This document shows, in pieces, positions 34,552 through 42,462 of a stretch of DNA of 42,462 nt. The stretch is from F1-60-MAGs104 sp964355975 (lineage in GTDB: Bacteria > Planctomycetota > Phycisphaerae > Phycisphaerales > SM1A02). Every line of letters starts with the position of its first letter. The stretch's first letter is position 1. The position numbers were made by a program, and so were the translations under genes. The stretch is from positions 1-42,462 of the forward strand of contig CAYHFW010000020.1 in NCBI GenBank assembly GCA_964355975.1, given 5' to 3'. Below the pieces are notes generated by a model that was not told the DNA's origin, did no database searches, and was given only the letters and a program-made list of their open reading frames with translations.

Positions 34552-36618
34552 ATGACAACATGTGCAGCTGAAAAATCGTGTGATGTTTTGACGACACTCT
34601 CAGCCGCGACCGCGCGCGCGACCGAGGCGCTCTGCTCGCTGCAACACGCCGATGGTCATTGGTGCGGTGAGCTCGAAGGCGATTCGATCCTGCAATCTGA
34701 ATATCTCTTGATGAAGTGGATTCTCTCGCAGGAGCAGTCGCCGATGGCCGATGGGCGTTCGGGCACTCTGGTGCTCTCAAAGATCGTCGCCTACCTGCGC
34801 TCGCAGCAACGGGCGGATGGCGGTTGGGGGCAGTATCCAGGATCGGCGGCGTGCCTTTCGTCGACCGTGAAGGGGTATTTCGCACTCAAACTTGCCGGAG
34901 AGAGCGCCGAGGCGCCGCACATGCGCCGTGCGCGCGTGTGTGTGCACACACTCGGTGGGGCAGAACACTGCAACTCATTCACGAACTTTTATCTTGCGGC
35001 GCTCGGGCAGATCCCGTGGTCTGCGGTCCCGACGATTCCACCCGAAGTGGTCTATCTGCCGCAGTGGTTCTTCTTTCACCTCTCGAAAGTCAGCGCCTGG
35101 AGCCGAACCATGATCCTGCCGCTTGCGATTGTGAGTGCGCTGCGCCCAACGCGCACGCTCTCGCCTGCGCAGGGGATCGATGAACTCTTTCTGAATCAGC
35201 GGGCACGCGCGAATCTCTACATGCGCGCGGGTGGTTCGCCATTTTGGAAAATGTTTTTCAGAGCAGTTGATAGCGGGTTGAAAGTCGTGCACCGATGTGT
35301 GGCAGCAACGCCAATGCGAGCGCGGTCAATCGCTGATGCATTTGTCTGGATCGCCCGCCGTGCGAGCCAAGAGCATCCCGTTCCAACGCAGGGTCTTGGC
35401 GCAATCTTTCCGCCGATGGTCTATGTGCAAGTCGTGATGCACGCCCTCGGAATCGAACGAGACGATCCACGTGTGCGTGTTGCCGAGCGCGACCTCGACG
35501 CATTCTTTATCGAGGATGAACAGACAATTCGAATTCAACCTTGCTTCTCGCCAGTGTGGGATACGGGGATTGCTCTCTACGCGCTCAACGATTGCGGGCA
35601 AGATGCACGCACAGCGGTTGCGGCACGCGCGGCATCGTGGCTCGTGCAGAAAGAGTGCACACATCGCGGAGATTGGGCAGACAACTGCTCTCGTCTGGCG
35701 CCTGCTGGCGGATGGTTCTTCGAATATCACAACGGGTGGTATCCCGATTGCGATGACACTGCGATGGTCGCGATGGCGTTGATGCGCACGGGCGGGGCGG
35801 CTGCGCAAGCAGCAGCACGCCGCGGTGTTGCTTGGATGCTTGCGATGCAAAATGATGATGGGGGATGGGCGGCCTTCGACCGAACGCGCAGCCGTCCCAT
35901 TCTTGAGTCTGTTCCCTTCGCAGATCACAATGCGATGCAAGATCCGTCCTGTCCAGACATCACAGGACGGGTGCTCGAATGTCTCGCATGGCATGGGCTG
36001 CGCGTCGGCGACGCTGCGATCGATCGTGCGCTTGCGTACATCACGTCGAAGCAAGAGCCCGAAGGATGTTTCTTCGGGCGTTGGGGAGTGAACTACATCT
36101 ACGGAACATGGCAGTCTGTGATCGGTCCGATTCGCTGCGGCGTGCCGCGCGAGACGCCGTGGATTCAGCGCGCTGGCGAGTGGATTCGCTCGATTCAGCA
36201 GGATTCTGGCGCATTTGGAGAGAGCGCAGATTCATATCTCGACCCATCGCTCAAGGGCAAGGGGGTGGCAACCGCATCGCAGACTGCGTGGGCTGCGATG
36301 ATCTTGCAGGACATCTACGGAGCAAACGATCCCGCACTTGAGCGTGCGCTCATGTGGTTGGCGAAGACGCAACTCGATGCGCATGCTGCGGCCGACCCTG
36401 CGCGCAATCCAGATGGTGATCCTGCTGGATCGTGGTGCGAGCTCGAGTTCACTGGAACTGGTTTTCCCCAAGTCTTCTACCTGCGATACCACCTCTACCG
36501 GTTGTACTTTCCGCTGATGGCGCTCGGACGATTCGTGCAAGCCCGCACGCATCAGAATGGAGCGGGCGATTCGCTCGCGAGTCGCACACCCGTCGCTGGG
36601 TGCGTGAAGGCGAGTTGA
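34552..36618 (+). CDS. shc: Squalene-hopene cyclase
   Basis: Membrane-associated cyclase that folds squalene into hopene, the parent of hopanoids that stiffen bacterial membranes. 688 residues. The acid motif that starts cyclisation is DCDDTA (Asp399, Asp401, Asp402). QW repeats occur along the chain (QQRADGGWGQYPG, QNDDGGWAAFDRT, QQDSGAFGESADSY), and it ends with RYHLYRLYFPLMALGRF, typical of bacterial SHC. Other hopanoid (hpn) or squalene genes are not in view. It is 3 bp downstream of an oxidoreductase gene. The last 67 bp overlap the convergent pseudouridine synthase gene. Confidence 0.95.
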   Translation: MTTCAAEKSCDVLTTLSAATARATEALCSLQHADGHWCGELEGDSILQSEYLLMKWILSQEQSPMADGRSGTLVLSKIVAYLRSQQRADGGWGQYPGSAACLSSTVKGYFALKLAGESAEAPHMRRARVCVHTLGGAEHCNSFTNFYLAALGQIPWSAVPTIPPEVVYLPQWFFFHLSKVSAWSRTMILPLAIVSALRPTRTLSPAQGIDELFLNQRARANLYMRAGGSPFWKMFFRAVDSGLKVVHRCVAATPMRARSIADAFVWIARRASQEHPVPTQGLGAIFPPMVYVQVVMHALGIERDDPRVRVAERDLDAFFIEDEQTIRIQPCFSPVWDTGIALYALNDCGQDARTAVAARAASWLVQKECTHRGDWADNCSRLAPAGGWFFEYHNGWYPDCDDTAMVAMALMRTGGAAAQAAARRGVAWMLAMQNDDGGWAAFDRTRSRPILESVPFADHNAMQDPSCPDITGRVLECLAWHGLRVGDAAIDRALAYITSKQEPEGCFFGRWGVNYIYGTWQSVIGPIRCGVPRETPWIQRAGEWIRSIQQDSGAFGESADSYLDPSLKGKGVATASQTAWAAMILQDIYGANDPALERALMWLAKTQLDAHAAADPARNPDGDPAGSWCELEFTGTGFPQVFYLRYHLYRLYFPLMALGRFVQARTHQNGAGDSLASRTPVAGCVKAS

Positions 36619-37223
36619 TCTGCGTGCAGGCAGAGGCGCGGCGCACACGCGCGAATCGCATCGGTCGCATAGAGGTCATCACCAAGGATTGCATGACCAA
36701 TCGTCAGCAAATGCAGGCGAAGTTGATGCGAGCGACCAGTCGTAGGTGTGAGCCAGAGCCGAGCGATTGGCGTGCGATCTGCTGTGAAGAATCGATCGAC
36801 AACTTGGTAGTGCGTGACGCTTGGCCGTCCATGCGTGTGGTCAATCTTTTGTCTCGGCGCGCGTTCAAAGTCTTTCGTAATCGGCAGGTCGATCGTTCCA
36901 GAGTCGTGTGTCGGATGCCCCGCCACAAGTGCGCAGTAACGCTTCGAAACCGTCCGCGCCTCGAATTGCATTGAGAGCGCGCGATGCGTTTCGCTGTCGC
37001 GCGCGAGCACGATGAGGCCGCTCGTGTCGCGGTCGAGGCGGTGCACGATGCGGGATCCAGAAAACACCAGCGCAGCACGCACGGCAAGGCAGTCGGCCTT
37101 CTCTGGACCGATCCCAGGAACTGAGAGAAGTCCACAACTCTTGTTGAGTACGACGAGCCACGCATCGCTGTGGACGACCGAGAAACCCTCTCCTAGTATC
37201 TGCTGTTCTTCGCTCACTCCCAT
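36552..37223 (-). CDS. RluA-family RNA pseudouridine synthase
   Basis: Isomerises specific uridines of rRNA or tRNA. 223 residues without an S4 domain. The catalytic motif is HRLDRDTSGL with Asp64; KSCGLLSVPG, KRYCALVAG and TGRSHQLRLHL are the other conserved blocks. The target RNA cannot be told; the length resembles RluA, or TruC-type enzymes. Two ATGs are possible, 37223 and 37235; the second overlaps the start codon of the divergent beta-propeller gene by the palindrome CATG. Its 3' end overlaps shc by 67 bp. Confidence 0.88.
   Translation of the reverse strand: MGVSEEQQILGEGFSVVHSDAWLVVLNKSCGLLSVPGIGPEKADCLAVRAALVFSGSRIVHRLDRDTSGLIVLARDSETHRALSMQFEARTVSKRYCALVAGHPTHDSGTIDLPITKDFERAPRQKIDHTHGRPSVTHYQVVDRFFTADRTPIARLWLTPTTGRSHQLRLHLLTIGHAILGDDLYATDAIRACAPRLCLHADQLAFTHPATGVRLASESPAPF
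37194..37199 (+). promoter_or_regulatory. Candidate -10 box of the beta-propeller-nadB operon
   Basis: TAGTAT, 34 nt before the ATG at 37234 and inside the start of the divergent pseudouridine synthase gene. A leadered message would result. The support is weak. Confidence 0.3.
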
Positions 37224-37233
37224 CCATTGTGCC

Positions 37234-38391
37234 ATGATTTCACATATTCCATTCATCGTCCTCTCACTCGCCACTGCTCAAACTCCCGCGGCGACGCCGC
37301 CAGTGACTCAAGATCCTGCGGTGTGGAAGGCTGCTGAGGCCAAGACGCTCACGGGGCAGACGCAACTCACGTTTCCAGCGCAGTTCATCAAGGCGGGTGA
37401 GGCATACTTTTCTGAGGATGGAAAGCGCATCATTTTTCAGGCGATCGAGCAACCTGAAAATGGACAGGCGCCGGGTGACTTTTATGCGATGTACATCGCC
37501 GATCTCAGCGTGAACGCAGCGGGAGAGGCCGCGCTCAAGAACATCGCGTGCATCAGTGGACCGAAGTCTGCGAACACCTGCGGATGGTTCGACGCATCGC
37601 GCCCCAAAGTCGTGATCTTTGGATCGACGCTCGCAGCACCAAAGGCATCCGATGCTCCTGGCTATCAGCGTGGCACAGGCCGTTACAAATGGCAGTTTCC
37701 GCCTGAGATGCGTGTCGTCGAGGTCGATCTCACGCGCGCAAGTGCAATCGCCGCGGGCACAGAGCAGCCCAAAGTCATCGCGGGCGATGGGCTGGCGTAC
37801 ACAGCAGAGTGCACGACCTCGCCAGATGGAAAGGACCTTCTCTTCTGCACGCTCGCGAGCGGCGGGGGAGATATCGCTGTCAAGAATCTCGCCACGGGCG
37901 CGGTGACGATGGTCGTTCAGGCTCCTGGTTACGACGGCGGGCCATTCTTTTCGAATGATGCAAAGCACCTCTGCTATCGATCGGATCGCAACGGCGACAG
38001 CTTGTTGCAGGTCTATGTCTGTGACCTCGTGCGCGATGCGAATGGCGCGATCACTGGATCAACCAACGAGCGACAGTTGACCGCGAACGAACATGTGAAC
38101 TGGGCCCCGTATTGGCATCCGACGGGACGCAACATCGTCTATGCCTCGAGCGAGGTGGGCCACTCGAATTACGAGATCTTCTCAGTCGATGCACAACCAC
38201 TCGAGAAGGGTGCTGCGCCAGCGCGCGCGCGCATCACGCAGGCAGATGGCGCGGATGTTCTTCCCGTCTTTGACTCCACCGGCCGCAAAATGATGTGGAC
38301 GAGCCAACGTGGCGCGGGTCGGTCGAGTCAACTCTGGATCGCCGATGTCGTCGCCGCGCCTGATGCGCCGACCCCCGCGCCAAAGCCATGA
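37234..38391 (+). CDS. Secreted TolB-like beta-propeller protein
   Basis: 385 residues with a short signal peptide (ISHIPFIVLSLATAQTPAA). WD40-like PD40 blades repeat through the chain (FSEDGKRIIFQAIEQ, TSPDGKDLLFCTLASGGGD, FSNDAKHLCYRSDRNGDSLLQ, WHPTGRNIVYASSEVGHSNYE, FDSTGRKMMWTSQRGAGRSSQ), giving a propeller as in TolB, which contacts Pal and colicins in the periplasm. There is no evidence for a Tol operon here, so it is a TolB-type protein of unknown role. The start at 37234 is chosen for the signal peptide. It overlaps nadB by ATGA (38388-38391). Confidence 0.82.
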   Translation: MISHIPFIVLSLATAQTPAATPPVTQDPAVWKAAEAKTLTGQTQLTFPAQFIKAGEAYFSEDGKRIIFQAIEQPENGQAPGDFYAMYIADLSVNAAGEAALKNIACISGPKSANTCGWFDASRPKVVIFGSTLAAPKASDAPGYQRGTGRYKWQFPPEMRVVEVDLTRASAIAAGTEQPKVIAGDGLAYTAECTTSPDGKDLLFCTLASGGGDIAVKNLATGAVTMVVQAPGYDGGPFFSNDAKHLCYRSDRNGDSLLQVYVCDLVRDANGAITGSTNERQLTANEHVNWAPYWHPTGRNIVYASSEVGHSNYEIFSVDAQPLEKGAAPARARITQADGADVLPVFDSTGRKMMWTSQRGAGRSSQLWIADVVAAPDAPTPAPKP

Positions 38392-40040
38392 GCATTTTCG
38401 ACGAGCGTCGATATTTGATTCCATTTCGCAGTCAGTTGCTGCCGCAACTGTTTACAGACACGCTGATCATCGGCAGTGGTGTGGCTGGCTTGCGTGCCGC
38501 GCTCGAAGCGGCAAAGCATGGCGATGTCTTTGTGCTTGCGAAGGATTCGATCGATCACTCAAACTCACAGTGGGCACAGGGTGGGATCGCTGCAGCGGTC
38601 GATGATGCCGACTCGACTGAGTCGCACTTCGCTGACACAATGAGTGCAGGTGGGGGACTTTGCGAGAGCAGTGCTGTGCGCGTGCTCGTTGAAGAGGGAC
38701 CGAACGAGATTGAAAATCTGATGCGCCTCGGAATGCGAGTCGACCGCAAGACAGATGGATCGGTCTCGCTCGGGCTCGAGGGTGGGCATGGTCATGCGCG
38801 CATCTTGCACACCGATGGTGACGCCACCGGACGAGAACTCATGCGCGCGCTCGCCGCCGCGGTGCGCGCAACTGCGGGCATTCGCCTCTTCGACAACTGT
38901 TTCGCGATTGACCTCTGCACTGATTCGAACGGTCGCGTTGCGGGAGCGTTGACCTGGCATCCGCGGTATGGACTGCAAATGATTTGGGCGCGTGCGACGA
39001 TTCTCGCGGCAGGTGGCGCCGGTCAGGTCTACCGTGAGACGTCGAATCCGCGTGTTGCAACGGGAGATGCGATCGCGATGGCTTGGCGTGCTGGCGCTGT
39101 AGTGCGCGATCTTGAGTTCATGCAGTTTCACCCCACAACGCTCTATGTCGCGGGTGCTCCGCGCCACCTCGTGAGTGAGGCGGTGCGTGGTGAGGGGGCC
39201 GTTGTCGTCGATCGCACCGGCGCGCGAATCATGGCGGGGCGGCATCCACAAGAAGATTTAGCTCCGCGCGATGTCGTCACGCGTGGCATCGTTGAGCACC
39301 TTGCGCAATCGGGCGATTCGCACGCATTTCTCGATGCACGCAAACTCGGCAGTGCTGGGTTTGCAGCGCGATTTCCGGGTCTCGCCGCGATGCTCGGAGG
39401 ATTCGGGATCGACCCGGGCACCGATCTCATTCCGATCCATCCCGCGGCGCACTACACGATTGGTGGCGTCGAGACCGACCTCGATGGACGCACGAGCCTC
39501 ACTGGGCTCTATGCGTGCGGCGAGGTGGCATCCAATGGAGTGCATGGAGCGAATCGCCTCGCGAGCAACAGTTTGCTCGAAGGCCTCGTCTTTGGACGGC
39601 GCGCTGTCGCTGCAGCGCTGCGCGACGGTCTTCCTGATCCAGTGCCGATGCAATGGGAGAGTCGCGTGCGAACCTCGGTCGCAGGAGAACTCGACCTCGG
39701 TGACGTGCGGTCAAGTTTGCGCAGTGCGATGTGGAGAAATGTCGGCATCGTGCGCGATGGCGCAAAGTTGCGCGACTGCATCGACATGTTTTCGTTCTGG
39801 GGTCGGTATGCGCTCGGTTCAGTCTTCGAAACCCCCGAGGGATGGGAGACGCAGAACATGCTGACGGTTGGTTTTCTTATGACGCGCGCAGCCGCCGAAC
39901 GCCGTGAGACACGCGGAACACATATTCGCGTCGATTGGCCGCAGCGCGACCAAGCGGGGGCGGTGCATCTCAGTTGGAAACTCGGCGAAGACCGCCCAAT
40001 ACGAACGGCCCTTTCGCCTGCCCCGGCGAGTGCGACATGA
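38388..40040 (+). CDS. nadB: L-aspartate oxidase
   Basis: FAD enzyme oxidising L-aspartate to iminoaspartate, first step of the aspartate route to NAD. 550 residues. FAD-binding IIGSGVAGLRAALEA is at about 25-39, followed by SQWAQGGIAAAV, HADGD-type GHGHARILHTDGDATGREL, the active-site region EDLAPRDVVTRGI, and HPAAHYTIGGVETDLDGRTS. The succinate dehydrogenase family is related, but the short length and QGGIAAAV block mark NadB. No nadA or nadC gene is adjacent. It is coupled by ATGA overlaps to the genes on both sides (38388-38391 and 40037-40040). Confidence 0.95.
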   Translation: MSIFDERRYLIPFRSQLLPQLFTDTLIIGSGVAGLRAALEAAKHGDVFVLAKDSIDHSNSQWAQGGIAAAVDDADSTESHFADTMSAGGGLCESSAVRVLVEEGPNEIENLMRLGMRVDRKTDGSVSLGLEGGHGHARILHTDGDATGRELMRALAAAVRATAGIRLFDNCFAIDLCTDSNGRVAGALTWHPRYGLQMIWARATILAAGGAGQVYRETSNPRVATGDAIAMAWRAGAVVRDLEFMQFHPTTLYVAGAPRHLVSEAVRGEGAVVVDRTGARIMAGRHPQEDLAPRDVVTRGIVEHLAQSGDSHAFLDARKLGSAGFAARFPGLAAMLGGFGIDPGTDLIPIHPAAHYTIGGVETDLDGRTSLTGLYACGEVASNGVHGANRLASNSLLEGLVFGRRAVAAALRDGLPDPVPMQWESRVRTSVAGELDLGDVRSSLRSAMWRNVGIVRDGAKLRDCIDMFSFWGRYALGSVFETPEGWETQNMLTVGFLMTRAAAERRETRGTHIRVDWPQRDQAGAVHLSWKLGEDRPIRTALSPAPASAT

Positions 40041-40753
40041 GGCGCGCGAGTGTCATCACGGCGGCGGTTGCGATAGTCGCGCTCGCAGCCTGTGAAGAGC
40101 AGAAGACCGTGCATGTGAAGCGCGGAAGCGCGATGCTCGGGCTCGAGGGCGATGTCGGCGATGAGAAAACTCTCGAGGATGGCACACGCGTGATCGTGGT
40201 GGGGGATTTGCCATCCAAGAAAAAGTCGAGTTCTCCCAACGACGGCTACGCGATACGGCGCCTCGATGCTCCTGAGCCGCCAGCGGCATCGAGCGGTTTC
40301 TACAGCAACCCTGGGCTGCCAGTCGCAGAGCGCGCAAAGCCGAAAGAGGCACCGCCGAAAGATTTTCAAGTGCGCGAAGAGACCAAGAGTGGAGAAGTCA
40401 TCTTGCGCGCGATCATGCCTGAACATGTGATGGCGCATTTGCTCGACGCGCTCAAGAGTGAGCAGTACGGGCCGCTCTACGCGCAGATGCTCGCCGATGA
40501 GACGCGCACCGCGTACGACCGCGCAGGTGGCGAGGCGACATTTGTCGCATGGGCAACGGCAAATCGCGAGCCGCTCCTGATCTTTCTCAATCGCATGGGA
40601 TCAAACTGGAGCGGCGCTGAAGTGATGACTGAGCAAGTCACTCCCTCACGCTTGCGCTATCGACTCGACAAACGCAACATTCCAAACATGCGCTTCGAGT
40701 TGATCGAAGTCACGATGGAACATGGCGGATGCCGCCTCGCGATGGTGCGCTGA
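40037..40753 (+). CDS. Hypothetical lipoprotein
   Basis: 238 residues of unknown function. A signal peptide ends with the lipobox ALAAC near residue 17-21. A charged, Lys/Pro-rich linker (about 60-110) leads to a C-terminal globular part of about 120 residues (IMPEHVMAHLLDALKSEQYG and onwards) with helix-rich character. Translation is coupled to nadB by a 4-bp overlap. It is convergent with the MmgE/PrpD gene (11-bp gap). No motif indicates an activity. Confidence 0.72.
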   Translation: MRRASVITAAVAIVALAACEEQKTVHVKRGSAMLGLEGDVGDEKTLEDGTRVIVVGDLPSKKKSSSPNDGYAIRRLDAPEPPAASSGFYSNPGLPVAERAKPKEAPPKDFQVREETKSGEVILRAIMPEHVMAHLLDALKSEQYGPLYAQMLADETRTAYDRAGGEATFVAWATANREPLLIFLNRMGSNWSGAEVMTEQVTPSRLRYRLDKRNIPNMRFELIEVTMEHGGCRLAMVR

Positions 40754-40764
40754 GCGACGGCGGA

Positions 40765-42306
40765 TTACTCGAACGATCCGCGGTCGAGCAGATCAACGTC
40801 GTAGATCGATCGCATCTGCTTCGATGAGAGTTGCTCAAGATTCTCGAGCATTTTGATCGTGCGCTTTGGCTTCTCAACGCCGAGTCGACCGAGCAATTGA
40901 AACTTGCGTGCGAGAATTCCCGCGAGGTCTGCGGTGGTATTGCGTGCATGACCCGCTGGGTACATGATGAGTCCGCTGTCGAACTTCGTGCCGTCGCGCA
41001 TCTCGATCACGATCGATGTTGGAATGCCATCTGGATAGCGCCGGTCATATTCCGCGCCACCATGTTGAAATGCAACCTTCGCCATGAGTTCACGCGATCG
41101 AGTGTCAGCGATCGCTTCGCCGCTGTAGTCATACGGGGCAAGCATGATTTCCTTCCACCACTCATCGCTTGTTGTTGGCAGACCTTGCGATCCAGCGATG
41201 TCGTGTGTGTCGATCGCCTTGCGCAGCATGGTCGAAACGATGTAGAGCATCGAGTGATCGGCGGATTGGCGCGTCTTTGGATCGCGCTTCGCTGGATCGC
41301 CAATGATTCCAAACGCTGGTTCGTACGCGCTGATGCGAATCGCCGCGATGTCACCATGCGAGGCAAGAAGCGTTGGGTTGGCGACGAGAATGTCGATGAG
41401 CCCTTGAAGCGCGCCTGCTGACTGATGCTCATACAAACCGAGTTTGAAGTGCATTCCCATGACTGCGAAATCTTCGCCTGAGAATCCGAGTACGAGATCG
41501 AATGGACTGTCGCCCTTGGTTTTCTCGAACTGGCGGAACATGCATTCGGGATTGCGAAAGATGTCGCGCGGGCCGAGAAAGCCGCGCATTGAACGAAGCA
41601 TCGAGAGCACGGCGACTTCGGCGCTGAGAGCAGCCGAGGCACCCTTCGAGTCAGAGAGTTGTTTGCCAGCGCGAATTGCGCGCCACGGGATGTAGTGGGC
41701 AACGACCATACCGATAGCGCTTTCGATCTCTTCAGCGGTCGCTCCGAGCATTGCTCCATAGACCGCGGCGCTTGCGATCGCCCCATGCACAACGTGATCG
41801 ATCTTGTAAGTCTTGAGACTGAAGACTTCGGCGAGGCGCCCGCGAATCTCATCGATTGCGATCATGCCGCGCAGCGCGGCCGCACCATCGAGTCCAACAA
41901 CCTGTGCTGCAGCAATCGCGACGGGATAGAAGTCGTTGTGCCCGAACTCGCCGGCCGTGTGGCCAAGCGCGGGGTTGTAGCCAAAGTTGGTTCCGTTCGA
42001 ATCCCACTCGCGCACGGCAGCGCTGTTGGCAACGACCGCCTTCTCTGGCGCAACACGTTGGCGCGATCCGAAGACGCACGCGCCCGTTTTCTTGGCGGGA
42101 TAGCCGAGCGCTTCTTCGCGCAGAACACGCGGAGCGTTCGTGCCCAGTGCGAGCGCTGATACCCCGCAGAGCACGCTATCGGTGTGAAAGAGTGTCGTGC
42201 GCGCGCGCACGCTCTCTGCAGGATCGCCGCTCTGCATGAAGTCGATTGCGTATTGTCCGATGCCGAGTGCTTGGTTGGTATTGCGTGGAAGTGTGGTTGA
42301 GCTCAT
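40765..42306 (-). CDS. MmgE/PrpD-family dehydratase (2-methylcitrate dehydratase-like)
   Basis: 513 residues of the MmgE/PrpD superfamily, whose best-known member dehydrates 2-methylcitrate in propionate breakdown. Conserved blocks include DSNGTNFGYNPALGHTAGEFGHNDFYPVA (seen in two parts), KTYKIDHVVHGAIASAAVYGA, SDSKGASAALSAE and a late DRRYPDGIPTSIVIEMRDG. Close resemblance to PrpD is likely, but prpB and prpC genes are absent, so the substrate is open. I placed the start at the ATG at 42306. The frame runs on to 42441 but into the repeat. A TAGACT box lies 37 nt upstream. Confidence 0.85.
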   Translation of the reverse strand: MSSTTLPRNTNQALGIGQYAIDFMQSGDPAESVRARTTLFHTDSVLCGVSALALGTNAPRVLREEALGYPAKKTGACVFGSRQRVAPEKAVVANSAAVREWDSNGTNFGYNPALGHTAGEFGHNDFYPVAIAAAQVVGLDGAAALRGMIAIDEIRGRLAEVFSLKTYKIDHVVHGAIASAAVYGAMLGATAEEIESAIGMVVAHYIPWRAIRAGKQLSDSKGASAALSAEVAVLSMLRSMRGFLGPRDIFRNPECMFRQFEKTKGDSPFDLVLGFSGEDFAVMGMHFKLGLYEHQSAGALQGLIDILVANPTLLASHGDIAAIRISAYEPAFGIIGDPAKRDPKTRQSADHSMLYIVSTMLRKAIDTHDIAGSQGLPTTSDEWWKEIMLAPYDYSGEAIADTRSRELMAKVAFQHGGAEYDRRYPDGIPTSIVIEMRDGTKFDSGLIMYPAGHARNTTADLAGILARKFQLLGRLGVEKPKRTIKMLENLEQLSSKQMRSIYDVDLLDRGSFE

Positions 42307-42343
42307 GTGTGTCCCAGTTCTGTGAGTGAATTTCGAGCGCAGG

Positions 42344-42349
42344 AGTCTA
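42344..42349 (-). promoter_or_regulatory. Candidate -10 box of the MmgE/PrpD gene
   Basis: TAGACT on the minus strand, 37 nt before the ATG at 42306, identical to the valS box. It would give a leadered transcript, unlike most other boxes here. Confidence 0.35.
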
Positions 42350-42421
42350 CAGACCCAACAATCCTGCGCGCGCGACCAGTGAAGCCCCCGCGCCTCGGAC
42401 TGCAACTCCGCCGCAGGACGC

Positions 42422-42458
42422 ACGACCCTGGACTCAAACATGCTGCGCCTCGCCTACG
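42422..42458. repeat. Dispersed intergenic repeat, module 1, right copy (inverted)
   Basis: This is the exact reverse complement of 133-169 over 37 nt, with weaker similarity beyond. It lies about 115 nt upstream of the MmgE/PrpD gene in non-coding DNA and reaches almost to the last base of the window. On the minus strand it contains an ATG that extends the dehydratase frame artificially. Confidence 0.85.
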
Positions 42459-42462
42459 CAGA

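Noticed and set aside
41981..42010. GGTTCCGTTCGAATCCC resembling a tRNA T-arm
   Set aside because: It is inside the PrpD coding frame, and no acceptor stem or anticodon arm surrounds it.
42307..42441. N-terminal extension of the MmgE/PrpD protein
   Set aside because: The added 45 codons are read from the dispersed repeat and the putative promoter; family members start near the ATG at 42306.

Overview
The window reads as an ordinary, densely coded chromosomal segment of a GC-rich, free-living Gram-negative-type bacterium. The most likely source is a planctomycete of the Phycisphaerae kind, by overall resemblance: valyl-tRNA synthetase with a roughly 60-residue insert, many small secreted lipoproteins, AsmA-like and hopanoid genes together, and a repeat-built single-pass membrane protein. 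No search was run, so the taxonomy is an inference. I see 35 protein genes, no tRNA or rRNA gene, no CRISPR array, no phage or transposase gene, and no segment whose codon use stands apart.

Layout. 1-255: non-coding, built of dispersed repeats. 256-3013 (-): tryptophan 2,3-dioxygenase and an MsbA-type ABC exporter. 3072-4286 (+): secreted endonuclease/exonuclease/phosphatase-fold protein. 4252-12743 (-): a tight run, AsmA-like giant > LOG-family protein > lipoprotein > phosphatidylserine synthase > trpB, mostly joined by ATGA overlaps. 12773-13875 (+): small membrane protein and a pteridine-reductase-like SDR. 13932-14939 (-): TPR lipoprotein, divergent from valS (14962-18042, +), which is followed by an HExxH lipoprotein. 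19289-19625: non-coding, with a second repeat copy and a long hairpin. 19626-21014 (-): rsmD and an alpha/beta hydrolase. 21075-24290 (+): secreted alpha-toroid protein and speA. 24314-25189 (-): scpA, divergent from kdsD and a STAS protein (25220-26615, +). 26622-28181 (-): PBP4-type carboxypeptidase. 28221-29997 (-): rpsB-tsf with a clear terminator. 30240-32115 (+): phosphohexomutase and a small unknown. 32150-33319 (-): beta-repeat membrane protein. 33352-36618 (+): Gfo/Idh/MocA oxidoreductase and squalene-hopene cyclase. 36552-37223 (-): RluA-type pseudouridine synthase. 37234-40753 (+): beta-propeller protein, nadB, lipoprotein. 40765-42306 (-): MmgE/PrpD protein. 42307-42462: non-coding, ending in an inverted copy of the repeat at the left end.

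How the genes work together. Envelope building dominates: an AsmA/TamB-type lipid-transfer candidate with phosphatidylserine synthase, Kdo-pathway isomerase, phosphohexomutase, hopanoid cyclase, PBP4-type peptidase, an ABC lipid/drug exporter and several lipoproteins. The rest is housekeeping for translation, chromosome segregation, NAD, tryptophan and polyamine metabolism.

The most striking pattern that the genes do not explain is transcriptional. About a dozen transcription units have a TANNNT box ending 6-11 nt before the start codon, usually with no Shine-Dalgarno sequence, as expected of leaderless mRNAs. Several lie in divergent pairs so close that the two promoters interlock. The second is a dispersed intergenic repeat family that forms both ends of the window, in opposite orientation.
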